Shown: in pieces, positions 1 through 8,638 of the stretch | Numbering within the stretch: the stretch's first letter is position 1 | How the letters are laid out: every line of letters starts with the position of its first letter | NCBI GenBank assembly: GCA_050260515.1 | Contig: JBLNCI010000007.1 | Location: 1-64,000 of the forward strand | Reading direction: 5' to 3' | DNA length: 64,000 nt | DNA from: DATJIG01 sp050260515 | GTDB taxonomy: Bacteria; Pseudomonadota; Alphaproteobacteria; SMXQ01 | Program-made: the position numbers and the translations under genes | Notes under the pieces: model-generated | What the model was told of the DNA's origin: nothing | The model's input: the letters and a program-made list of their open reading frames with translations, nothing else | The model's database searches: none

Positions 1-124
1 TCGTCTTCCGATATTGATTCATTCGACACCTCCTTTCCGGTTGCGGTGTCGCTCCGTGGGCCAATCGCTGCAGTCGACGGACCGCACGAAGCGACGCGGA
101 TCAATCTGCGCGCGCGCAAAAACC
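1..124. other. Intergenic flank left of the IS element
   Basis: No convincing gene is seen in these bases. Together with 2162-2251 they would have formed one continuous intergenic stretch upstream of tadA's 3' end before the insertion element arrived. Short open frames on both strands here look like chance readings of GC-rich DNA. Confidence 0.5.
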
Positions 125-132
125 GGCACAAG
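125..132. repeat. Target-site duplication, left copy
   Basis: GGCACAAG lies directly outside the left inverted repeat and is repeated exactly at 2154-2161 directly outside the right inverted repeat. Eight bp is the usual duplication length of the IS1595 family. The perfect match indicates a single, fairly recent insertion event. Confidence 0.88.
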
Positions 133-155
133 GGTGTTTATATACTTTGCGAAGG
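133..155 (+). repeat. IS1595-type terminal inverted repeat, left
   Basis: The left end reads GGTGTTTATATACTT followed by TGCGAAGG. It matches the reverse complement of 2131-2153 at 19 of 23 positions, and both copies begin with GG at the outer edge. Confidence 0.85.
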
Positions 156-238
156 TACCCGCTAAGTATAGTGTGGGCAGGCATTGCGAACGCGATACCA
201 ACCCCAGCGCCCTTGTGGACCTAGGAGTGTGAAATGAG

Positions 239-424
239 GTGGAAAACGAGAAGCTAGACGAGATTGAGGTTACGCCCGAGATGATCGAGACGGGCGAGCG
301 CGCGGTGCTGAGCCGCGTTGGCGGTGCTGACCTTGGTGGGCACTTTTCTGCCCGCGATTTGGCAGTTTTGGTCTACCGGGCCATGGAGCGCCGTCGTGTG
401 TCAGGGCGTGATCTAGACGACTAG
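239..424 (+). CDS. Small IS passenger protein, unknown function (61 aa)
   Basis: This acidic 61-aa protein starts at GTG, with an AGGAG-like stretch about a dozen bases upstream; the ATG at 234 is out of frame. Its motif VTPEMIETGERAVL resembles very short uncharacterised proteins frequent in Bradyrhizobium-like genomes (recognition from memory). It lies inside the IS, directly after the left inverted repeat. It overlaps in antiparallel orientation the C-terminal coding part of the minus-strand ORF at 270-956, so the two cannot both be under unconstrained selection over that stretch. The sensible composition here suggests this is a real gene and that the tail of the opposing ORF may be the accidental one. 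No function can be assigned. Confidence 0.55.
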   Translation: MENEKLDEIEVTPEMIETGERAVLSRVGGADLGGHFSARDLAVLVYRAMERRRVSGRDLDD

Positions 425-956
425 CGTAGTCCCGCAGGACCAACACTGCGGCCCGGCACCAGCGGAACTCAAATAGAAGATCCTTAAGCGCCATCCTGAG
501 CGCTCGCGGGTTGTTATAGAGCGTGTGCGAGATTACGTCCGGCACCTGTAACCCGCGAGCTCTGGCCGCTTCTACGATGCCACCGCCCGCGATCAGAAGA
601 AGAGGCGAATGGACGGCGTTATTCCTCGCCTCTTCTAGTTCCGTGGCGCGATCAAGAAGCCATGTGATGTCGGCTTGCGCCTTGGGGCGGCGCTGTTTCT
701 CCTCATTGGTCCAATGTACGAGCATGCCGCGCAGCATGTCTCTCTTAGGCCTATCAAACTTGGCGGAATGCCAAATCGCGAGCGGCTTCGCGATCCAGCT
801 TCCGCCATAAAGAGTGCAAAAGAGTTCCGACAGGACTTCGTGTAGATCATTCCACGCCAAGGCGACTTGACCTATCGCTGTGGCATACGGAAGGAACTTC
901 TTTTCCGTGAAGCGCTGCCCGTGAATATGCCATGCTCGTCGCGCGGATTTTGCCAT
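270..956 (-). CDS. IS passenger protein with a HEPN-like RNxxxH motif
   Basis: A 228-aa hypothetical protein. Residues 1-170 look like a compact helical domain; from about 185 the sequence becomes a Pro/Arg/Ser-rich tail, antisense to the ORF at 239-424, which may not be conserved. Residues near 112-117 read RNNAVH, which fits the R-N-x3-H active-site signature of HEPN RNases and toxins, preceded by a charged helix (ATELEEA). Similar proteins occur as unannotated genes in rhizobia (recalled, not searched). It lies within the IS between two small plus-strand ORFs, an arrangement that could be a toxin with a partner. The HEPN assignment rests on the short motif only. Confidence 0.6.
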   Translation of the reverse strand: MAKSARRAWHIHGQRFTEKKFLPYATAIGQVALAWNDLHEVLSELFCTLYGGSWIAKPLAIWHSAKFDRPKRDMLRGMLVHWTNEEKQRRPKAQADITWLLDRATELEEARNNAVHSPLLLIAGGGIVEAARARGLQVPDVISHTLYNNPRALRMALKDLLFEFRWCRAAVLVLRDYASRLDHALTHDGAPWPGRPKLPNRGQKSAHQGQHRQRGSAPRARPSRSSRA

Positions 957-971
957 GATAGTGTTTCCCCG

Positions 972-1136
972 ATGGGCGAATCAAAGCGCGACCAATACAG
1001 CGACAAGGAGGCGACGAAGCGTATGGAAAATGCGCTGCGCGTCGCCCTTAACACGCCCCCGAAGCCGCACAGTGAAATGACGGCTAAGGGGAAGCGTGCC
1101 AAGGCTCGCTCACGGAGTCGAGTCAAGAAGGGCTAG
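972..1136 (+). CDS. Small basic IS passenger protein (54 aa)
   Basis: A 54-aa, very basic protein with a central segment ALRVALNTPPKPHSEM and a Lys/Arg-rich C-terminus. The TPPKPH block is typical of a family of tiny alphaproteobacterial proteins of unknown role, often found near toxins or on mobile DNA (family recall, not searched). The ATG at 972 was chosen because upstream in-frame codons lack this character. The gene starts 15 bp beyond the start codon of the divergently transcribed HEPN-like ORF, so both may share a control region. A role as its partner or antitoxin is possible but unproven. Confidence 0.6.
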   Translation: MGESKRDQYSDKEATKRMENALRVALNTPPKPHSEMTAKGKRAKARSRSRVKKG

Positions 1137-1185
1137 TAAAAACCGCAGTTTGGCGCGGGCCAGTTCGCGCCTGCGGCGACCACGC

Positions 1186-2088
1186 TCAACGAGGGTGTTG
1201 ATAGGTCAGCCGCTTGCCCATGCCGCCCTGAATGGCCCGGACGGTACGCTCCATGTCATTGACGCCGACCTTCTCGCGGTTGCTGTAGCGGAAATCGAAC
1301 TCCCGCAGGTACCGCTGCAAATGGCGCTCCGAGCAGTGCTGATAAACGCCCTTCATCCCCCGCTTGAAGATCGAGAAGAAGCCTTCAACGGTGTTCGTGG
1401 TGACGTTGCCGCGCACGTACTCATCGGCACCGTGCGTCACGAACTGATGGCTGGCGTATGTCTCGCCAAGGCGGCCGTAGGGATGCGCCTCATCGGTCAT
1501 GATGTGCGTGTCCTGCATCACGTGCTTGTAGACGTAGGGCAGGAGTTCCTTGGCGCTGGTGCCGTTCACGTGGAATGACCGCGCCTTGCCGCCGCGCGTA
1601 ACGAGCGTAAGAACGACGTTCTTGTGCGCGCCGCCCTTGCCCTTCTTGGTGCCCGGCTTCCGACCGACGTAGGTTTCGTCAATCTCGACCACATCACCGT
1701 TGCCGCCCATCGGCTCCGGATTGCCCTCGCTCATCGCCTCGCGGATGCGATGCGCCATGAACCACGCCGACTTGTACGTGATCCCGAGCGACCGATGCAG
1801 TTGATTGGCGCTAAAGCCCTTCTTTGAGCCCGCGTAGAGGCGGAAGCCCATGGCCCATTTGGTCAGCGGGATATGGCTGGACTCCATCACCGAGCCCGTG
1901 GTGACGGTGAACTGGCCATTGCATCTATTGCAGTGGAAAAGGCCGGGGCGGTGCGACTTGCCCTCAAGCCGGTAGACGCGCTTCACCTCGCCGCAGTGCG
2001 GGCAATTCGGGCCTTCCGGCCAGCGGATCGACTCGAAGTATTCCCGGGCCTTGGTTTCGTCGGTGAAGATCGGATCGGTGAGGTTCAT
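1186..2088 (-). CDS. IS1595-family (ISXO2-like) transposase
   Basis: This 300-aa DDE-type transposase mobilises the surrounding element. An N-terminal zinc ribbon is visible (CPHC at residues 29-32 and CNRC at 53-56). The catalytic domain contains IDETYVG (Asp137), MTDEAHPYG (Asp199) and NTVEGFF (Glu235), the usual ISXO2-like acidic triad. The ATG at 2088 is preferred over the upstream in-frame GTG at 2109 because an AAAAGGA ribosome-binding site precedes it by about 8 bases and family members begin with MNLTDPIF. Length is normal and no frameshift is seen. It reads outward-to-inward from the right inverted repeat. Confidence 0.93.
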   Translation of the reverse strand: MNLTDPIFTDETKAREYFESIRWPEGPNCPHCGEVKRVYRLEGKSHRPGLFHCNRCNGQFTVTTGSVMESSHIPLTKWAMGFRLYAGSKKGFSANQLHRSLGITYKSAWFMAHRIREAMSEGNPEPMGGNGDVVEIDETYVGRKPGTKKGKGGAHKNVVLTLVTRGGKARSFHVNGTSAKELLPYVYKHVMQDTHIMTDEAHPYGRLGETYASHQFVTHGADEYVRGNVTTNTVEGFFSIFKRGMKGVYQHCSERHLQRYLREFDFRYSNREKVGVNDMERTVRAIQGGMGKRLTYQHPR

Positions 2089-2130
2089 GGCAGCGTCCTT
2101 TTCTGCCACCGAAACTAGGCTTTGTGGTCG

Positions 2131-2153
2131 CCTTTGTCAAGTATATAAACGCC
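2131..2153 (-). repeat. IS1595-type terminal inverted repeat, right
   Basis: Read on the minus strand this end is GGCGTTTATATACTT followed by GACAAAGG, matching the left end at 133-155 with four mismatches in 23 bp. It lies about 40 bp upstream of the transposase start and may also carry its promoter. Confidence 0.85.
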
Positions 2154-2161
2154 GGCACAAG
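2154..2161. repeat. Target-site duplication, right copy
   Basis: GGCACAAG, identical to 125-132, immediately follows the right inverted repeat. Confidence 0.88.
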
Positions 2162-2251
2162 GGGGCTGTGGAGAAATCAAGGCAGCGCGCGCGGGGGCTG
2201 TTGAAAGTCGCCGGAGGCGTTGCGATTCAACGCCCTTCGTCGTCGGTCGGG

Positions 2252-2713
2252 CTACCGCCGCTCCCTGAAGAACCCGCGCAGCAGCTCGGCCGCTTCGCGC
2301 TCGCCGATGCCGCCCATCACCTCGGGCGCGTGATGGCAGGTCGGCTGGGCGAAGAAGCGCGGCCCGTGGACCACGCCACCGCCCTTGGGGTCCTCGGCGC
2401 CGAAGTAGACGCGGCGGATGCGGGCGAAGGCGATCGCCGCCGCGCACATCGCGCACGGCTCGAGCGTCACGTAAAGATCGCAGTCGGGCAGCCTCGGGCT
2501 CTGCGCCTGGGCCGCCGCCATGCGCAGCGCGAGGATCTCGGCGTGGGCGGTCGGATCGTTCAGCTCCTCGGTGCGGTTCGCGGACGCCGCCAGCACCGCG
2601 CCGGTCGTGCCGTCGACGACCACCGCGCCGACCGGCACCTCGCCGCGCTCGGCCGCTTCGCGGGCGAGCGCCAGCGCCTGGGCCATGTAGTCGTTCGACT
2701 TCCATTCGGTCAT
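2252..2713 (-). CDS. tadA: tRNA-specific adenosine deaminase TadA
   Basis: Deaminates adenosine 34 to inosine in tRNA-Arg(ACG), allowing CGN decoding; cytoplasmic and usually essential. The 153-aa product has the cytidine-deaminase fold signature: HAE at residues 57-59 (zinc ligand His and catalytic Glu) and PCAMC at 86-90 (two zinc-ligand Cys). The N-terminus MTEWKSNDYMAQAL fits the family. ATG 2713 is chosen over ATG 2719 because a GGA element is better spaced from it. Length is normal (150-165 aa). It is transcribed away from the C26 hydrolase at 2892 and ends 90 bp from the insertion element. Confidence 0.93.
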   Translation of the reverse strand: MTEWKSNDYMAQALALAREAAERGEVPVGAVVVDGTTGAVLAASANRTEELNDPTAHAEILALRMAAAQAQSPRLPDCDLYVTLEPCAMCAAAIAFARIRRVYFGAEDPKGGGVVHGPRFFAQPTCHHAPEVMGGIGEREAAELLRGFFRERR

Positions 2714-2891
2714 GCGCATTCCGGCATGCGGCACTCGGTCATCGCGCGCACGGTGGCGGGCAGGCGCGAGCGCGTCAAGCACGAGAGACCAAGCTCCCCC
2801 TCACCCTCCTCTTTTCCCAACGGGGAGAGGGGAAATTCATCGCAGTGACCGGCGATTCTCTTTCCGCTCTCCTTCCCCTACACTCCGCGCC

Positions 2892-3614
2892 ATGGCCAGG
2901 CACACATCCCGTCCCCTCATCGGCATAACCATGGATTCGGAGAAGCCGGGCGGCTACTCGAAGTTCCCGTGGTACGCGCTGCGCGACAACTACTGCGACG
3001 CGGTGGCCAAGGCCGGCGGCCTGCCGTTCGCGCTGCCGCACGAGCCGGCCATCGTCGACGAGTACCTCGCCACCATCGACGGGCTCGTCATCACCGGCGG
3101 CGCGTTCGACGTCGACCCGGCGCTGTTCGGCGCCGGCGTCCGCCACGCCACGGTCACCACCAAGGACAAGCGCACCGAGTTCGAGCTCGCCATCGTCAAG
3201 GGCGCGCTCGCGCGCGACCTGCCGATCCTCGGCATCTGCGGCGGCGAGCAGCTCCTCAACGTCGCGCTCGGCGGCACGCTGATCCAGCACATCCCCGACG
3301 AGATCGACGGCGCGCTCGCCCACGAGCAGCCGAACCCGCGCGACGAGCCGGGCCACGATGTCGACATCGTGCCGGGGACGATGCTGGCGAAGATCACCGG
3401 CGCGAAGACGCTCGCGGTCAACAGCGCGCACCATCAGGCGGTAAAGGACCTGGGGCCCGGAGTCGTCGTCAACGCCCGCGCCTCCGACGGCGTCATCGAG
3501 GGCATCGAGGAGCCGAAGCGCCGCTTCTGCCTCGGCCTCGAATGGCACCCAGAGTTCTTCATCACCAGGGGCGACGAGGCGATCTTCCGCGCGTTCATCG
3601 AGGCGAGTCGGTAG
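2892..3614 (+). CDS. Class I glutamine amidotransferase-like (peptidase C26) hydrolase
   Basis: A 240-aa cytoplasmic hydrolase of the PuuD / gamma-glutamyl-GABA hydrolase family, which cleaves gamma-glutamyl amides in polyamine breakdown and related routes. The nucleophile elbow is GICGGEQ with Cys116; the catalytic His219 and Glu221 lie in EWHPE. LVITGGAFDVDP (65-76) is the oxyanion-side loop typical of PuuD relatives. ATG 2892 follows a divergent region shared with tadA; upstream in-frame residues are low-complexity. Neighbours are not polyamine genes, so the substrate is open. Confidence 0.87.
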   Translation: MARHTSRPLIGITMDSEKPGGYSKFPWYALRDNYCDAVAKAGGLPFALPHEPAIVDEYLATIDGLVITGGAFDVDPALFGAGVRHATVTTKDKRTEFELAIVKGALARDLPILGICGGEQLLNVALGGTLIQHIPDEIDGALAHEQPNPRDEPGHDVDIVPGTMLAKITGAKTLAVNSAHHQAVKDLGPGVVVNARASDGVIEGIEEPKRRFCLGLEWHPEFFITRGDEAIFRAFIEASR

Positions 3615-3728
3615 GACGCTGCGGCCCCTCACTGGCCCCCTCACCCAGCTCCGGGTAAGGCTCGGCTTTCGCCTCGCGGGGCTTTTTTCGTCCCACGATA
3701 AACCCACCGCCCGCTTGCAGAACCCAGT

Positions 3729-5855
3729 ATGTTCCCGGCCATGAGCGAAGACCCCGAAGACACCAACGACGAAGCGACAGCGGCCGCCGCGCCCGCCGAC
3801 CGCGAGCGCATCGCCAAGCGCATCGCCCGCGCCGGCCTCGGCTCGCGCCGCGACGCCGAGCACATGATCGCCGAAGGCCGCGTCGCGGTGAACGGCACCG
3901 TCATCACCTCGCCCGCGCTCGACGTCTCGGCCAACGACGCGGTGACGGTCGACGGCACGCCCTTGCCCAAGCCCGAGCGGACGCGGCTGTGGCGCTACCA
4001 CAAGCCCGCCGGGCGGCTGGTGAGCCACGGCGATCCGCACGGGCGGCCGACGATCTACGCCGACCTGCCGGCGGACCTGCAGCGGCTGATCTCGGTCGGC
4101 CGCCTCGACTTCAACTCCGAGGGCCTGCTGCTGCTCACCAACGACGGCGACCTGTCGCGCCGGCTCGAGCTGCCGGCCACCGGCCTGACACGGCGCTATC
4201 GGGCGCGCGCGTTCGGCCATATCGACCAGAAGGCGCTCGACCGGCTGGCGGACGGCATCACCGTCGACGGCGTGCACTACGGTCCGATCCGCGCGACCCT
4301 CGAGGAGGCGCGCGGCGCCAACGCCTGGATCGCGCTGTCGCTGACCGAGGGCAAGAACCGCGAGGTGCGCAACGTGCTCGCGGCGCTCGGGCTCCAGGTC
4401 AACCGGCTGATCCGCACCCACTATGGGCCGTTCGCGCTCGGCGACCTGCCGGAAGGCGCGGTCGCGGAGGTGCCGGCGGCGTCGCTGATGCGCGAGCTCG
4501 GCCTGTCGACCGAGCGACCCAAGGGCTGGGCCAAAGCCAAGCCCTCCACCAACCCGATGAAGACGCGCAAGAACCAGCGGCCCGGCCGCAACGCGCGGAT
4601 GGCGAAGCGGGCGGAAAGCGGCGCCGAGCGTCACGAAGGCCGCGACCAGCGCGAGCATCGTCCGGGCGATCGGCGCCCGAGCGGCGCGGTGCAGCGCGAG
4701 CGGCGGCCCGAGCGCTTCGGGCACACACGCAGCGAAGACCAGCGGGGCGAGCGGCCGCAGGGCGAGCGCGGCGAGCGGCGCTTCGAAAATCGGCCGCCGC
4801 GTCGCGATGAAGGGCAGCGCGGCGAGCGTCCGTTCCGGCCCCGCGGCGAACGGCCGCAGGGTGAACGCGGCGAACGCCGATTCGAAAATCGGCCGCCGCG
4901 TCGCGATGAAGGGCAGCGCGGCGAGCGTCCGTTCCGCCCGCGTGGCGAACGGCCGCAGGGCGAGCGCGGTGAGCGTCCGTTCCGTCCCCGTGGGGAACGA
5001 CCGCAAGGCGAGCGCGGCGAGCGTCCCTTCCGTCCCCGTGGCGAACGACCGCAGGGCGAGCGTGGTGAGCGTCGATTCGAAAATCGTCCCCGTCGCGACG
5101 AGCGTCCGCGCGAGGACCATCCGCGTGGCGAACGGCCGCAAGGCGAGCGCGGCGAGCGTCCGTTCCGTCCCCGTGGCGAACGCCCCCAGGGCGAGCTTGG
5201 CGAGCGTCGATTCGAAAATCGTCCCCGTCGCGACGAGCGTCCGCGCGAGGACCGGCCGCGTGGCGAACGGCCGCAGGGTGAACGCGGCGAGCGTCCGTTC
5301 CGGCCGCGTGGCGAACGGCCACAGGGCGAGCGCGGCGAGCGCCGATTCGAAAATCGTCCGCAGGGCGAGCGCGGTGAGCGTCCGTTCCGTCCCCGTAGCG
5401 AACGACCGCAGGGCGAACGCGGCGAGCGCCGCTTCGAAAATCGTCCCCGTCGCGACGAGCGTCCGCGCGAGGACCGGCCGCGTGGCGAACGGCCGCAGGG
5501 CGAGCGTGGTGAGCGTCCGTTCCGTCCGCGTGGCGAACGACCGCAAGGTGAACGCGGCGAGCGCCGATTCGAAAATCGTCCGCAGGGCGAGCGCGGTGAG
5601 CGTCCGTTCCGTGCGCGTGGCGAACGGCCAGAGGGCCAGCGCAGTGAGCGTCCGTTCCGTCCGCGTGGCGAACGGCCAGAGGGCCAGCGCGGCGAGCGCC
5701 GCTTCGAGAAGCGGCCTTTCGACAAGGCGCGCTCCGAGCAGCGCGGGGCCGGCGGCGAAAATCGTGGCCCGAATCGCGGTGGCCCGAATCGCGGTGGCCC
5801 CAACCGTGGCCCGCGCGGACCGCGCAAGGGACCGAATGCGGATCGTCGCCGGTAG
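3729..5855 (+). CDS. RluB/RsuA-family pseudouridine synthase with giant R/E/G-rich repeat tail
   Basis: The N-terminal 265 residues form a 23S/16S rRNA pseudouridine synthase: an S4 RNA-binding domain (about 27-75, AGLGSRRDAEHMIAEGRV) and a catalytic domain with GRLDFNSEGLLLLTNDG, Asp127 being the expected nucleophile. LTEGKNREVRN is the usual later motif. From about 275 to 708 the protein is a basic and acidic repeat region built from units such as RGERPQGERGERPFRP and RRFENRPRRDERPRED. Short tails of this kind are common in alphaproteobacterial RluB, but about 430 residues is long. The start could be ATG 3729 or ATG 3741; neither has a clear ribosome-binding site. The stop overlaps rsmD, so the two rRNA-modification genes are coupled. 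Confidence 0.92.
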   Translation: MFPAMSEDPEDTNDEATAAAAPADRERIAKRIARAGLGSRRDAEHMIAEGRVAVNGTVITSPALDVSANDAVTVDGTPLPKPERTRLWRYHKPAGRLVSHGDPHGRPTIYADLPADLQRLISVGRLDFNSEGLLLLTNDGDLSRRLELPATGLTRRYRARAFGHIDQKALDRLADGITVDGVHYGPIRATLEEARGANAWIALSLTEGKNREVRNVLAALGLQVNRLIRTHYGPFALGDLPEGAVAEVPAASLMRELGLSTERPKGWAKAKPSTNPMKTRKNQRPGRNARMAKRAESGAERHEGRDQREHRPGDRRPSGAVQRERRPERFGHTRSEDQRGERPQGERGERRFENRPPRRDEGQRGERPFRPRGERPQGERGERRFENRPPRRDEGQRGERPFRPRGERPQGERGERPFRPRGERPQGERGERPFRPRGERPQGERGERRFENRPRRDERPREDHPRGERPQGERGERPFRPRGERPQGELGERRFENRPRRDERPREDRPRGERPQGERGERPFRPRGERPQGERGERRFENRPQGERGERPFRPRSERPQGERGERRFENRPRRDERPREDRPRGERPQGERGERPFRPRGERPQGERGERRFENRPQGERGERPFRARGERPEGQRSERPFRPRGERPEGQRGERRFEKRPFDKARSEQRGAGGENRGPNRGGPNRGGPNRGPRGPRKGPNADRRR
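4740..5712 (+). repeat. Coding tandem repeats (RGERPQGERGER modules)
   Basis: Imperfect tandem DNA repeats inside the pseudouridine-synthase gene. The main units are about 48 bp, encoding RGERPQGERGERPFRP, alternating with a longer unit encoding RRFENRPRRDERPRED. Individual copies differ by few bases, so recent unequal exchange or slippage is likely. They are in frame and form no CRISPR array, since there are no unique spacers. Confidence 0.88.
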
Positions 5856-6396
5856 GCATCGCGGCCGGGTGCTGGCGGCGCCGAAGGGCCGCGACACGCG
5901 GCCGACCGCGGCCCGCGCCCGCGAGGCGCTGTTCAACATCCTCGCCCACGGCGACTTCGGCGACCGCGCGCCGCTCGACGAGGCGATCGTGCTCGACGCC
6001 TTCGCCGGGACCGGCGCGTTCGCGTTCGAGGCGCTGTCGCGGGGTGCCGCGTTCGCGACGCTGCTCGACACCGACCGCGCGGCGCTCGCGGCGGCGAAGA
6101 GCAACGCGATCGCGCTCAAGGAAACCGCCAACGTCGCCATCGAGCCGCGCGACGCGATCCGGCCCGGCCGCGCGACCCGAGCGCACACGCTCGTGTTCCT
6201 CGATCCGCCCTACGGCAAGGACCTCGCCGCGCCGACGCTGGGCGCGCTCGCCAACAACGGGTGGATCGCCGGAGGCGCGCTGGTCATCGCCGAGATCGGC
6301 GCCAAGGAAGACCTCGCGCCGCCCGACGGATTCACGGCGCTCGACGAGCGCATCTACGGCGCCGCCAAGTTCGTTCTGATGCGATACCGCGGCTGA
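5836..6396 (+). CDS. rsmD: 16S rRNA (guanine-966 N2) methyltransferase RsmD
   Basis: Methylates G966 of 16S rRNA in the assembling 30S subunit using S-adenosylmethionine. The 186-aa protein begins MRIVAGRHRGR, with the family's TRPT block at 21-24, SAM motif I LDAFAGTGAFAFEALSRGA (53-71) and the catalytic DPPYG (123-127), equivalent to the NPPY/DPPY motif of N-methyltransferases. The start lies 20 bp inside the upstream pseudouridine-synthase gene, in another frame. The long open frame upstream is only a reading of the repeats. Length is normal. Confidence 0.94.
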   Translation: MRIVAGRHRGRVLAAPKGRDTRPTAARAREALFNILAHGDFGDRAPLDEAIVLDAFAGTGAFAFEALSRGAAFATLLDTDRAALAAAKSNAIALKETANVAIEPRDAIRPGRATRAHTLVFLDPPYGKDLAAPTLGALANNGWIAGGALVIAEIGAKEDLAPPDGFTALDERIYGAAKFVLMRYRG

Positions 6397-6483
6397 CGCC
6401 GCCATTCCGTCGTCCTGCCCGCGCCCGTCTTTTTAGAACCGGCGGGGTGCAGAGGCGGGCATCCACGTTCTCGATAGCGCGGC

Positions 6484-6518
6484 TCTTCATTGAAGAGTGG
6501 GGCGGGTGCAACCCGCCC
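6484..6518. terminator. Paired hairpins between convergent rsmD and mutL
   Basis: Two adjacent palindromes: CTCTTCA/TGAAGAG at 6484-6497 with a one-base gap, and GGGCGGGT/ACCCGCCC at 6500-6518 with a three-base loop. They lie between convergent genes, so a bidirectional termination role is plausible. No clear T-run follows, so this is uncertain. Confidence 0.4.
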
Positions 6519-6543
6519 GAGGTCCGGCCATGACGAACAAAAG

Positions 6544-8379
<1,836 letters not shown>

Positions 8380-8525
8380 GGAAAGGTCCGGGGCGGTTGA
8401 GGTGCGCGCGCGCGGCGCCCCCTCAGCCTACCCTCTCCCCCGTACGCGCGGGAGAGGAGAAAACAGAAAGCCTCTCCCGAGGAGATCCGGGGCAGTGGAC
8501 GTTGGATGCAGAACGTTTGTTTTCT

Positions 8526-8616
8526 CGTCACCCCCGCGAAAGCGGGGGTCCAGCTCTTCTATTTTTCTATTTTCCCTGAAAAGAAACGCCTGGATTCCCG
8601 CTTGCGCGGGAATGAC
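8526..8616. repeat. Extragenic palindromic repeat (REP/BIME-like)
   Basis: Two hairpins in mirror arrangement: ACCCCCGC-GAAA-GCGGGGGT at 8530-8549 and ATTCCCGC-TTGC-GCGGGAAT at 8594-8613. They are bordered by CGTCA...TCCAG and CTGGA...TGACG, so the whole unit is itself an inverted repeat with an AT-rich middle. This layout is typical of dispersed alphaproteobacterial extragenic palindromes. It lies between pgi and mutL, both on the minus strand, and could act on the transcript end of pgi. Confidence 0.8.
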
Positions 8617-8638
8617 GAACGAAGGCGTTCCGCCCGCG

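Larger units (their letters stand above)
133..2153. mobile_element. IS1595-family insertion sequence with passenger genes
   Basis: The element is delimited by imperfect terminal inverted repeats beginning GG, sharing the core GTTTATATACTT, and by a perfect 8-bp duplication (GGCACAAG). It is 2021 bp long and holds a 300-aa ISXO2-like transposase on the minus strand plus about 1 kb of extra DNA with three small ORFs (239-424, 270-956, 972-1136). Passenger genes are known in some groups of this family. Both ends and the transposase look intact, so the element may still be mobile. Confidence 0.88.

Noticed and set aside
4740..5712. CRISPR-like array
   Set aside because: Units are contiguous, in frame and near-identical throughout with no unique spacers; they encode the repeat tail of the pseudouridine synthase.
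2775..6188. Very long minus-strand open frame (over 1100 codons) opposite the C26 hydrolase and pseudouridine synthase
   Set aside because: It is antisense to well-supported genes; the composition (LALRPFATRTERTL repeats) simply mirrors the coding repeats on the plus strand, and GC-rich codon structure keeps antisense frames open.
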